This document shows, piece after piece, positions 31,976 to 39,115 of a stretch of 64,000 nt of DNA (position 1 is the first letter of the stretch; every line of letters starts with the position of its first letter). Origin of the DNA: Tepidiphilus succinatimandens (GTDB taxonomy: Bacteria > Pseudomonadota > Gammaproteobacteria > Burkholderiales > Rhodocyclaceae). The stretch is from positions 1 to 64,000 of the forward strand of contig NZ_SBIK01000002.1 of the NCBI RefSeq assembly GCF_006503695.1, read 5' to 3'. The notes beneath the pieces were generated by a model that saw only the letters and a program-made list of their open reading frames with translations, was not told where the DNA came from and made no database searches. The position numbers were made by a program, and so were the translations under genes.

Positions 31976-32812
31976 TCACTCGCCGAGATCAAAGTTGGCT
32001 GCCCAGCGCGGTAGGTTGATCGTCTCGATCTCCCCGCCAGGCTGGTAGCCAGGCCAACTTTCGTTCTCGCGGCACCACTTCAGAAGCTGAAGAGCTGCGC
32101 GATACTTGGCCCGGCCGACCTCGATCATCTCGTCGCTCGCCTTGTAGGCCGCGACTGCATAGGGCGCTTCCTTCTCGACGGCGATGAAGTAGAAAGGAAT
32201 TGTCCTGCCGGTCAGGGCTTTGAGCCCATCCTGGTAGAACGCCGCCTGGGTGTCGTAGCCGAGCGTAGCGATGGCACGTGCGAAGCCATCCGCACTAGCG
32301 TCGCTAGTGGTTTTCACATCGACGATGCCAGTGATTGTTTCGCCGGTTATGGCCAGGAAGTCCGGGCGACACTTGCATTCGATGCCCGTCTCGTGGTCAC
32401 TCCATAAGCCAGACATCTCGGCCAGGCCATTGGACAGCAGCTTGGCCGCTCCAGCGTGAGAGATCACGCTGGTGACCATCTGCTGGATAGCCACCATCTG
32501 CTCGGCGGTCAGCGCGGTCTTCCCCGCGTTTCCCGCCTCCCAGGCCTCTGCTGCCGCCTTACCTTCCTTGGTGCGCCGATCAAACTTCGGCGCCACCACA
32601 AAGGATTGGCTGAACCGATCAGGCTCAAGCAGCGCCGCATGGAACGCTGTCCCGAGAACCATGGCCGGGGTCGGCTCGGGCGGGTTGGTCACGTATTCCC
32701 GGTAATGGGCTGGCGAACGCATGATGCGCACCAGCGCCGAGTGACCAACCGCAGAGTGGGAATGGTATTGATCTGCGGGCATGGACAGCAGACCGATTTT
32801 TTCAATTTTCAT
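31976..32812 (-). CDS. RecE/exonuclease VIII-like PD-(D/E)XK nuclease
   Basis: The ATG at 32812 behind AAAGGAGG gives 278 residues. The start YHSHSAVGHSALVRIMRSPA, LGTAFHAALLEP, KCRPDFLA and GIVDVKTTSDA follow the C-terminal nuclease domain of RecE (DUF3799-like), with Asp, Asp and Lys of the active site present. Such exonucleases resect double strands for RecT. It is encoded just before recT, each with its own leader. Confidence 0.88.
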   Translation of the reverse strand: MKIEKIGLLSMPADQYHSHSAVGHSALVRIMRSPAHYREYVTNPPEPTPAMVLGTAFHAALLEPDRFSQSFVVAPKFDRRTKEGKAAAEAWEAGNAGKTALTAEQMVAIQQMVTSVISHAGAAKLLSNGLAEMSGLWSDHETGIECKCRPDFLAITGETITGIVDVKTTSDASADGFARAIATLGYDTQAAFYQDGLKALTGRTIPFYFIAVEKEAPYAVAAYKASDEMIEVGRAKYRAALQLLKWCRENESWPGYQPGGEIETINLPRWAANFDLGE

Positions 32813-33034
32813 AGTGCCTCCTTTCGCCGGGGGCACCTTCTCCCCAGCCGGGGAGAGGTCCCCGGCATGGGGTTGATGGATGCCGATGCGGTTGCCCGCT
32901 CGGCGCTTTGATGCTGTTTGTTTGAGAAGGCCAGCTACCTTCATGTCTCTTTGGCATAGCCAGAGAGAACAATTCCGCTTTCCGAAACGCACCTCACGAT
33001 GCATTTGGGAAAGCCCCGCGCCGAAGCGCGGGGC
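32813..33034 (-). promoter_or_regulatory. Structured leader, full form (RecE-like gene)
   Basis: GCCCCGCGC/GCGCGGGGC followed by TTT (33013-33034), GCTTTCC/GGAAAGC, CTCTCTGGCTATGCCAAAGAG, GAAGG/CCTTC around the UAGCUGG loop (32931-32937), ACAAACAGC, GCGCCGA/TCGGC, CCCCATGCCGGGGA/TCCCCGGCTGGGG, and GTGCC/GGCAC over the ribosome binding site. This is the cleanest copy of the family. Confidence 0.8.
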
Positions 33035-33070
33035 TTCAATCTACGCCAGACTAAAAAGCCCGGCGAAACA

Positions 33071-33226
33071 TTAAGCCACTTTGCGAACGCCCCCGGCCAT
33101 CCGCAATGCCTGTCGCAACATCTTTCGCGTTTCCGGTGCCGTGCACCCGGACTGAAGACGCTGGTGGAGTTCGCAGGCCATGCGAAACGGGATCGAACGG
33201 AACAAGTGGGTTAACATAGGATTCAT
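33071..33226 (-). CDS. Small basic protein, 51 residues
   Basis: An ATG at 33226 behind AGGGAG opens MNPMLTHLFRSIPFRMACEL and ends KMLRQALRMAGGVRKVA. It is basic and helical. The first hairpin of the next leader follows 37 bp after its stop and can terminate it. It is the only unit in this minus-strand series without the structured leader. I do not recognise it. Confidence 0.5.
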   Translation of the reverse strand: MNPMLTHLFRSIPFRMACELHQRLQSGCTAPETRKMLRQALRMAGGVRKVA

Positions 33227-33340
33227 ATGGCATTCTCCCTGCTTGTTAACGCAGCATCATCGCGCAATCGATTGGCATTGAAAACTAGGATTGGCATCCT
33301 GCAGGTATTGCCTGTTTTGATACGCTCTGTGGCAACCCCT

Positions 33341-33405
33341 GCAGGCCGGAAGTCTCTCTGCACGAAAAGCTTCCGGCCTGCGGGGGTTTCCGCAGGCTTG
33401 TTTTT
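33341..33405. terminator. Overlapping strong hairpins after the small membrane peptide
   Basis: A perfect 12-bp inverted repeat (33341-33352 with 33370-33381) overlaps a second hairpin CCTGCGG/CCGCAGG (33377-33397). On the plus strand the second one is followed by CTTGTTTTTTT, a terminator. The two hairpins exclude each other. The rest of the gap to 33227 shows only a possible promoter. Confidence 0.5.
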
Positions 33406-33489
33406 TTACCGGAGCCCCAGCGCCCGGACGATCGGGCGGCTGATGATCAGCCCGGCAAAGATGCACATCGCAATAATTGCGATCTCCAT
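33406..33489 (-). CDS. 27-residue membrane peptide
   Basis: The peptide MEIAIIAMCIFAGLIISRPI continues VRALGLR and has one hydrophobic segment with a basic C-terminus. A short-form leader with a perfect ribosome-binding-site hairpin precedes it, which is why I accept so short a gene. It resembles small toxins or membrane peptides in size, but no function can be given. Confidence 0.5.
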   Translation of the reverse strand: MEIAIIAMCIFAGLIISRPIVRALGLR

Positions 33490-33565
33490 AGTGCCTCCTT
33501 GAGGTTGAAGCGGAGGCACCACGCCCCTTGCGGGAGCACGTGATACCCCCGCAGGGTTGATGAAA
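33490..33565 (-). promoter_or_regulatory. Structured leader, short form (27-residue peptide)
   Basis: CCCTGCGGGGG/CTCCCGCAAGGGG is followed by GTGCCTCC and GGAGGCAC, a perfect 8-bp stem with a 13-nt loop that ends one base before the ATG. Confidence 0.75.
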
Positions 33566-33668
33566 TGGGTGGAACCTGGCTCGAACCTTAGTTCATGGCA
33601 AACAGCTAACGCTTGCCGACCGGGGTACCCCGTCCATGAACGATTTTCCTTTGCCAGTTCCTGGGAAG

Positions 33669-34016
33669 TTACGCCACGACCTCGAAAGCCGCGGTATTGG
33701 ATGTTGCCGGCGTCACGGAGACTTCGGCTTTCGCCTTGCTGCGACGCTTGCGGGACTTGGTCGTTTTCGCCGGGATCGGTTCCAACTGTGGCATCGGCAT
33801 GCCACGCCGGATGAACGTCGGGATTTCGTACCTCGACCAATCTTCCTCGCCATCCTTACGGACGGCCATCGGCCTCACATCCGGCGCGCGGACAGTGCCG
33901 GGATGCGCGGGTTTCGGCATCGCAAGCGCGAATACCAGCTTCCCCGCTTTGACCAAGCCGCGAAGCGCGATCTGCGCAGACCCAAACAGGGCCATAATGA
34001 GCAAAAACTTTTCCAT
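33669..34016 (-). CDS. Hypothetical protein with N-terminal membrane segment
   Basis: The ATG at 34016 behind AAGGAGG gives 115 residues. The first 33 (MEKFLLIMALFGSAQIALRG and on) are hydrophobic or amphipathic; the rest is proline-rich and basic, with KTTKSRKRRSKAKAE near the end. The function is unknown. A full leader precedes it. Confidence 0.6.
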   Translation of the reverse strand: MEKFLLIMALFGSAQIALRGLVKAGKLVFALAMPKPAHPGTVRAPDVRPMAVRKDGEEDWSRYEIPTFIRRGMPMPQLEPIPAKTTKSRKRRSKAKAEVSVTPATSNTAAFEVVA

Positions 34017-34186
34017 GGTACCTCCTTGAGGTTGAAGCGGAGGCACCACGGCCCGCGAGGGCAGTGAATGCCCCCGAGGGGTTGAAACACGCCGCCGCGC
34101 ATGGCACGGTCGGCGTACTGATTGCTGTTTATTTCGCCTCCCCAGCTAGGAGGGTGAACATTCGAAGGCGTCACGCACTTCGAATG
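34017..34186 (-). promoter_or_regulatory. Structured leader, near-full form (34016 gene)
   Basis: CATTCGAAG/CTTCGAATG (34159-34167 with 34178-34186) replaces the usual second hairpin. CCTCC/GGAGG surrounds the UAGCUGG loop (34142-34148), then AAACAGC, a CCGCCG-type hairpin, CCCCTCGGGGGCA/TGCCCTCG and a 9-bp GGTGCCTCC/GGAGGTACC stem over the start. From 34187 to 34361 only the shared motif at 34240 is seen. Confidence 0.75.
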
Positions 34187-34239
34187 GTTAGATAAATTCT
34201 AGCGACCGAATTGGGAATGTCAAGCGCCGTCACGATGCC

Positions 34240-34284
34240 AAACAGGACGTTTTGGTGTGCTTTTCGACTCGGTTTCAGCGACAC
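34240..34284 (+). promoter_or_regulatory. Leader motif shared with the parM-like cassette
   Basis: The sequence starting AAACAGGACGTTTTGGTG aligns with 6031-6075 over about 45 bp with roughly three quarters identical bases. Both stand before the first gene of a plus-strand operon. A common regulator or promoter type is likely. Confidence 0.45.
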
Positions 34285-34361
34285 TGTTTTCTAGGATGAG
34301 TGTCTGTGGTCCTTTATCGAGTCCTCCGCGACAGAAGCCGCGGGTATCTTCGGGGGGTTCT

Positions 34362-34973
34362 ATGGCAGCGCCGACGTCATCGCAAGACAAATCCAAGAGT
34401 CATCCTTACTTCACCCAGAAGGTCAGGCTCCACTCGTTCCATGCGCAACAGGTATTTGACCGAGGGTATGAACAGTACGCGAACGCAATCTTCTCCCTGT
34501 CGGTCGTCTTGAGAATCGTCGGCTCCGACGAACAGGCCCGCGAAGTAGAGGGCATCGTCGATGAGCGGATGAACAAGATGTTCGAGGATATACGCGGCGA
34601 AGTCGCCCGCCTCGAGAAGCTTGCGGAAGCGAACGGGATCGAGTTCAACGGCATCGAATATTCCAACCCAAAGGAAGTCGAAGCGAAGATTTCGTCCCCA
34701 CGTGCCGTACGCTACGTCGGTCTCATCCGTGAGTTCGATGGCATGGTAGCCAAGTTCGATACTCTCTGGTTATCCGGCGTCATCCCTGATGGCGACTACT
34801 CCCGCAGCATCTTCGGATGGAAGCGCCGTCTGCTTCGCCTGGCCGGATCCGCCCGGTCGATTTCCGCGCGGGCCATGGTGGCTGCACGCAAGAAAGGCAT
34901 ATCCGTCGATGAAACCGCCGAAGTCGCGACGAAAGCGGAAACTATCGAGACGCCGACCGCGAACACCACATAG
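34362..34973 (+). CDS. DUF1845/AcaB-like ICE protein (tentative)
   Basis: From the ATG at 34362 behind GGGGGG the product has 203 residues. The C-terminal half reads RAVRYVGLIREFDGMVAKFD, then TLWLSGVIPDGDYSRS and WKRRLLRLAGSARSIS. This resembles the PFL_4669/DUF1845 family, to which the AcaB activator of IncC plasmids belongs. A regulatory role would fit the shared leader motif. The assignment is from memory of the family. The next gene starts 3 bp after its stop. Confidence 0.5.
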   Translation: MAAPTSSQDKSKSHPYFTQKVRLHSFHAQQVFDRGYEQYANAIFSLSVVLRIVGSDEQAREVEGIVDERMNKMFEDIRGEVARLEKLAEANGIEFNGIEYSNPKEVEAKISSPRAVRYVGLIREFDGMVAKFDTLWLSGVIPDGDYSRSIFGWKRRLLRLAGSARSISARAMVAARKKGISVDETAEVATKAETIETPTANTT

Positions 34974-34976
34974 TTG

Positions 34977-36683
34977 ATGGAACTCAACCCCTATCAAGAA
35001 CGCGCCGTCGCGGCATCTGGTCATTGCACGATTCTCGCCTGTCCCGGTTCCGGCAAAACTCGGGTTCTTTCGGTACGTGCGGCACGGCTGCTTGCCAATC
35101 ACGATAAGGGACGGCTCTGCGCAGTGACATTTACCCGCGATGCTGCGGAAGAGCTTCGATCCCGGATTCTTGCTGCCTGCGGTCAGGACCATGCGCGGCG
35201 CCTGGCCGTTGGCACCTTTCACTCTCTGGCGCTTGCGCAGATCAAGCGGTTTAGCGGAGGGAAACCTCCGCGCTTGCTGTCTGAAGGCGAGCGCCTGGCC
35301 GTTTTGTGGCGTTGCTGGCAACAGCATGCACCGAACATCGCATTCGAAAATGTCGTACAAGCTATCGATGCGCGCAAGGCCAGACTCACTCCCGTTCCGT
35401 TCTCCGATCCTTCCCTCGAATCCGTATTCAACGGCTACCAGGAAGTCATGGAGTCCGAGGGGGCCATGGATTTCGCCGATCTGTTACTGCTCTCTGTGCA
35501 CCGAATGGCAAGCGGCGGCATGCCACCGCTCCCGATCCGCTGGCTGCTGGTGGACGAGGCGCAGGATATGGACGAAGTGCAGGTGGAGTGGATTCTGCTG
35601 CATGGGCGCGCCGGAGCCGATATCACGCTGGTTGGCGACGACGATCAAAGCTTGTACGCTTTTCGCCACGCGTTGGGATACGCCGGGTTGCAGAAGATCT
35701 CAACCGAGTTGTCAGCGACCGTGACCACCCTGCCGGTCAACTACCGGTGCGCACCGAACATCCTTGCTCATGCCGCCAAACTGATCGCCCACAACCGCAA
35801 CCGGGCCGCCAAAAAGATCACCGCCCACCGCGAAGATGTAGGCGAGATCAGGGTGATCCGCGCTCCCGACCGCTGGGCCGAAGTCGATCAGATCGTCGAA
35901 ACCATCGAGAAAGGCGCTCAGGACGACGAATGGGCAATCCTTGCCCGAACCAATCTGATTCTCGACACCGCGGAACTGGCTTTGTCCGGCATCGATAGGC
36001 CATGCGTCCGCACCGGCGGCAAGAGCGTTTGGGAACATTCGATCGGAAGCGTATTTTCCGGCCTGCTGCGTTCCGTCGTGGATGATTCTTGGACTGGGCT
36101 GGCGAACGCACTTTCTTTTTGCGGCATCCATGCCGAATGGGTCAATGAGCATTCGCGTCGTTCGTTCGGAGGTTGCATTGCTCGCCTGGAATCCGCGATC
36201 GAACAAGCTCCAGACGACGATGGTAGTCGGAAGACGCTCCTGCGCCTGCGCATGGGGCTTACCTCATGGCGCGAACAAGCGGCGAAGGGGCGGGCGACGC
36301 TCGTCATTCATGGCGTCGCCGCTTTCCTGTCCGATTATTGCACGCCAAACCAGGCGAACCTGCTGAGAAAGCTGGAGGAATCCCTTGTCAGGATGCCCGG
36401 ATCGCTTGCCAAGCGACTTTTAATCCTGGGACGGTCAAGTCAGAATCGCCGCAAGCCCGCCGTGCAGATCATGACATTGCACGCCTCGAAGGGCCTCGAA
36501 TTCGACAATGTCTGGATCATGGGTTGCGAGGAAGGCAACCTGCCCCACACGGATTCGACAGAGGAGGATGAAAGACGCCTTCTCTATGTTGGCATGACCC
36601 GAGCCCGACATCGGCTCATCCTGAGCAGCGCCATCGAGGAAGGTCTTGCATCGCGCTTTCTGGATGAGGCGGGGCTTTCTTGA
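34977..36683 (+). CDS. UvrD/Rep-type superfamily 1A helicase
   Basis: The 568-residue product has all main motifs: LACPGSGKTRVL (Walker A), CAVTFTRDAAEELRSRI (Ia), LLVDEAQDMDEVQ (Walker B), LVGDDDQSLYAFRHA (III), LPVNYRCAPNIL (IV), IMTLHASKGLEFDNVW (V) and LLYVGMTRARHRL (VI). It is shorter than UvrD (about 720), lacking parts of the 1B and 2B subdomains. A role in DNA processing during replication or transfer is likely. ATG at 34977 is preferred over the TTG just before it. Confidence 0.9.
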   Translation: MELNPYQERAVAASGHCTILACPGSGKTRVLSVRAARLLANHDKGRLCAVTFTRDAAEELRSRILAACGQDHARRLAVGTFHSLALAQIKRFSGGKPPRLLSEGERLAVLWRCWQQHAPNIAFENVVQAIDARKARLTPVPFSDPSLESVFNGYQEVMESEGAMDFADLLLLSVHRMASGGMPPLPIRWLLVDEAQDMDEVQVEWILLHGRAGADITLVGDDDQSLYAFRHALGYAGLQKISTELSATVTTLPVNYRCAPNILAHAAKLIAHNRNRAAKKITAHREDVGEIRVIRAPDRWAEVDQIVETIEKGAQDDEWAILARTNLILDTAELALSGIDRPCVRTGGKSVWEHSIGSVFSGLLRSVVDDSWTGLANALSFCGIHAEWVNEHSRRSFGGCIARLESAIEQAPDDDGSRKTLLRLRMGLTSWREQAAKGRATLVIHGVAAFLSDYCTPNQANLLRKLEESLVRMPGSLAKRLLILGRSSQNRRKPAVQIMTLHASKGLEFDNVWIMGCEEGNLPHTDSTEEDERRLLYVGMTRARHRLILSSAIEEGLASRFLDEAGLS

Positions 36684-36751
36684 AATGATTCAAAAGTGTG
36701 CGCTTTTGACCCGGAAGAACGGCATTGCCATTTGGTAAATTGGTCGCAAAC

Positions 36752-36773
36752 TACAAAAAGTGCAAATTAGTCC
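36752..36773 (-). repeat. 22-bp repeat shared with the IS607-like left end
   Basis: This stretch is the exact reverse complement of 197-218, the outer end of the IS607-like remnant. It directly borders the structured element at 36776. The rest of 36684-36751 has no gene; a terminator for the helicase is not obvious. Confidence 0.7.
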
Positions 36774-36775
36774 GT

Positions 36776-37168
36776 CAATCCTCCCCGCCCTAAAGGGCGA
36801 AGCTTGTGCCCCAAGCTCGGTTGACCAGACCATGCGCGAGCAATCGCGCGACGTGTGATGGAAGTGCGAAGACCCACCCGCAGATGCTTCCTCAGTCCGC
36901 AGCTCTGGAAGAGAGGGATGCAGACACGGCAAGGGAGCGCCACGAAACGGTCCCTCTCCCGGCGGGAAACCGCCGAAGCTGCCATCGCACACGGTCGAGG
37001 GGAGCGGTCCTGATGGACCCGTCACTGGTCCCGTAAGGGACGAACGTAAACAAGTAGGGATATTCGTGGATCAAGAGAGCGACTTGACGAAAGGAGGAAG
37101 CGGGAAAAGGGGCGTGCCCTGCACGCCGCGCTCTCCCTCCCCGGCCTAAAGGCCGGGGTTTCCCGCGC
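36776..37168 (+). mobile_element. ORF-less element with large structured RNA (HEARO/IscB-IsrB omegaRNA-like)
   Basis: About 390 bp are bounded by two similar GC hairpins: CCCCGCCCTAAAGGGCG on the left (about 36783) and CCCCGGCCTAAAGGCCGGGG on the right (37139-37158). No protein frame is credible. The inside is full of small hairpins with GNRA-like loops (GGCGGGAAACCGCC, GTCCCGTAAGGGAC) as in a folded RNA. Hairpin-ended ORF-less elements of this size resemble HEARO RNAs, now known as guide RNAs of IscB/IsrB. No nuclease gene is nearby. Confidence 0.5.
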
Positions 37169-37298
37169 AAACTAATGATGCTGTTAATGGAAAATTCAAC
37201 GGCTGGCAACCGCAACTGCCCTACCCGTGGCGAGTCCGTCCGGTAACGGCGACGCTGCTTCAGGAGGGGTTCCTGGAGTAGTCGGGAAAGTCACGCCT

Positions 37299-37382
37299 GT
37301 CAGGCACGAGCACGGTCATCGAGACGGCTCGGGGCAGGAAGAAAACCAGTGCGCACTTTTGCGTACGTTTTTGAGAGCAGCC
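37299..37382 (+). pseudogene. Frameshifted fragment of the gene family seen at 193-594
   Basis: The plus strand repeats 12945-13026 in inverted form with about four differences. It encodes TSTVIETARGRKKT and then loses the frame by a one-base insertion relative to the other copy (CCAGTGCGCAC against CCGTGCGCAC). The fragment forms the region immediately before the AlpA-like gene and may contain its promoter. Confidence 0.5.
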
Positions 37383-37385
37383 GAT

Positions 37386-37667
37386 ATGCGCATCATCCAA
37401 GAAGACGAACTCAAGATTCCTGGCCGCGTTCTCATCAACCGCAAGCAGCTTCTACAGATCGTTCCGCTATCGGATCGGACGATTTACGAGCTTGAAAAGC
37501 GCGGCGAATTCCCGAGACGATTCGCCCTCACTCCGCGATCGGTGGCATGGGATCTGGGGGAGGTCGAAGCATGGATAGCGGAGAGGAAGGCGGCGGCACA
37601 ACAGCCCAAAGCGCCGGGTCGCCTTTTACCCAAAGGTCGATCATGTCTGCCCAATCCTGAAGCATGA
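37386..37667 (+). CDS. alpA: AlpA-family excisionase/regulator
   Basis: From the ATG at 37386 the product has 93 residues. It shows the AlpA pattern: VLINRKQLLQIVPLSDRTIY, a short linker, RRFALTPRSVAWDLGEVEAW. AlpA-like proteins are winged helix regulators that favour excision of integrated elements. Its last 47 codons overlap the 3' end of the convergent integrase gene. It is the natural partner of that integrase. Confidence 0.85.
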   Translation: MRIIQEDELKIPGRVLINRKQLLQIVPLSDRTIYELEKRGEFPRRFALTPRSVAWDLGEVEAWIAERKAAAQQPKAPGRLLPKGRSCLPNPEA

Positions 37668-38808
37668 CGCGACGCTGATCGGCGTATTCAGCCTTGTTGT
37701 AGATCGCTCTTACGCCCTTTTGCTCATGGGCGAGGCACTTCTCGATCCAATCCGTGTTGTAGCCAGCCTCGTGAAGCAGAGTGGATGCCGTCCGCCGCAA
37801 GTCGTGGACGCAAAACTTCCCCAAAGGCTTCCCATCTTCCTGCGCCGCCTTCCACGCCAGGGTCGTCACTTGATTCAGTGTGGCCTTGCTCATGGGAATG
37901 TCGGGATCGTAGCGGGACGGCAAGACGTAACGCGACCCACCCGCGCACGTCTTGAGGGCAATAAAAATATCCAATGCTTGGCGGGACAGGTACACCACGT
38001 GCGGACGCTTTCTCTTCATCCGTTCCGCTGGAATGGTCCAGGTCGCCAAAGTAAAGTTGACTTCGTCCCACGTCGCGTCGGTCAATTCCGACTTCCTGAC
38101 CATCGTCAACAGCAGCAACTTGACCGCCAAGCGAATGGTCGGTGCGGTCGATACGCGCTCCAAGTATTGATAAAGCAACCAGATCTCTTGCGGAGATAGC
38201 GCTCGGTCTTTTGGTTGGAAGCGCGCAATGGATGCGGGCCGCACGAGTTCCGCGGGGTTTTCATAACGATGCCCGCGATCCAGCGCGTACCGATACACCA
38301 TGTGGACGACTTCACGCGCATGAACGGCTGTTGCCGGCGCACCTCGCGCCACGATTTTGTCGCATAGTTGCCGAAGATCTTCGTGGCCGATCTCCGTCAT
38401 CTTGAGTCGACCAAACGGTTCCTTTAGATCACGCTCATAGACCGACCGGCGCATGTCTCTTGTGGACTCAGCCATCGGGTAATGCTTGAGCCACAGTTCA
38501 GCCCAGGAGCCGAACGTTTCGGCGTCTCTGATCTTCCGCATCTCCCTGGACTTCTGTCGCGCCGGTGATTTACCTTCGCTGACCAACTTTTTCGCGGCCA
38601 GGAGCCTTTCTCGCGCTTCAGCCAGCGTGATGCCATCGGCCCCATAACGGCCGAGCACCAGCGTTTCCTGGCGACCATTGAGTCGGTAGTTGTAACGGAA
38701 GGAGATCGTCCCCGCGGGAGTGACGACCACATACAGACCGTCGCGGTCGGCGACTTTGTACGGTTTCTCGCTGGGTTTGAGGCTGCGAAGCTTGGTGTCG
38801 GACAGCAT
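37528..38808 (-). CDS. int: P4-type tyrosine integrase
   Basis: The 426-residue product has the arm-binding domain (LSDTKLRSLKPSEKPYKVAD, DUF4102), a core-binding domain and the catalytic domain. Visible catalytic residues are Arg in TMVRKSEL, HDLRRTAST, His in LAHEQKGV and Tyr in IYNKAEY. The gene lies between alpA and the 3' end of guaA with the usual orientation for integration there. It marks the right end of the mobile element. The proline-rich C-terminus is antisense to alpA. Confidence 0.9.
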   Translation of the reverse strand: MLSDTKLRSLKPSEKPYKVADRDGLYVVVTPAGTISFRYNYRLNGRQETLVLGRYGADGITLAEARERLLAAKKLVSEGKSPARQKSREMRKIRDAETFGSWAELWLKHYPMAESTRDMRRSVYERDLKEPFGRLKMTEIGHEDLRQLCDKIVARGAPATAVHAREVVHMVYRYALDRGHRYENPAELVRPASIARFQPKDRALSPQEIWLLYQYLERVSTAPTIRLAVKLLLLTMVRKSELTDATWDEVNFTLATWTIPAERMKRKRPHVVYLSRQALDIFIALKTCAGGSRYVLPSRYDPDIPMSKATLNQVTTLAWKAAQEDGKPLGKFCVHDLRRTASTLLHEAGYNTDWIEKCLAHEQKGVRAIYNKAEYADQRRVMLQDWADMIDLWVKGDPALWAVVPPPSSPLSMLRPPPDPMPPIAE

Positions 38809-38810
38809 CT

Positions 38811-38966
38811 CGATACCATCACCGAAAAAGCGCCGAAATACGGCATTTTTTCTTTGTTCGTCAATAAGTTATCGGATATCGATACCATCTCGGGCACTGC
38901 GCTCGGTCGATGGCATCCGCCGCAGCCCATGATACCAGATCGCAGAATGCCAGCAAATATACCAGC
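38811..38966. promoter_or_regulatory. Repeated ATACCA words next to int (possible arm sites)
   Basis: CGATACCATC occurs at 38811-38820 and 38880-38889, and related GATACCAGAT and ATATACCAGC at 38931 and 38957. Short repeats between an integrase gene and its att site often bind its arm domain. They also lie where the int promoter must be. Confidence 0.4.
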
Positions 38967-39094
38967 AAAAATCGACCGCTTACCCCTGCCTGACGCTGCT
39001 AGACCTTGCTAGAAAAATTTCTGTTTTTTTATCCCTAACAATGACTTACCGAGAACTTGTTGCCTGTTCTCTCTGGTTGCTTCCAGACATCTAA

Positions 39095-39115
39095 TCACTC
39101 CCACTCGATCGTCGC
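39095..39115 (-). other. Probable attachment site at the guaA 3' end
   Basis: The last codons of guaA (ATCGAGTGGGAGTGA on the minus strand) stand 286 bp from an integrase start with no other gene between. The guaA 3' end is a known integration site of genomic islands. The partner copy would lie left of the window and was not found inside it. Between 38967 and 39094 I see only a possible terminator with a TTTTTTT run. Confidence 0.55.

Noticed and set aside
37227-37385. N-terminal extension of the AlpA-like protein
   Set aside because: It lies in the duplicated gene fragment in a different frame; AlpA similarity begins after the ATG at 37386.
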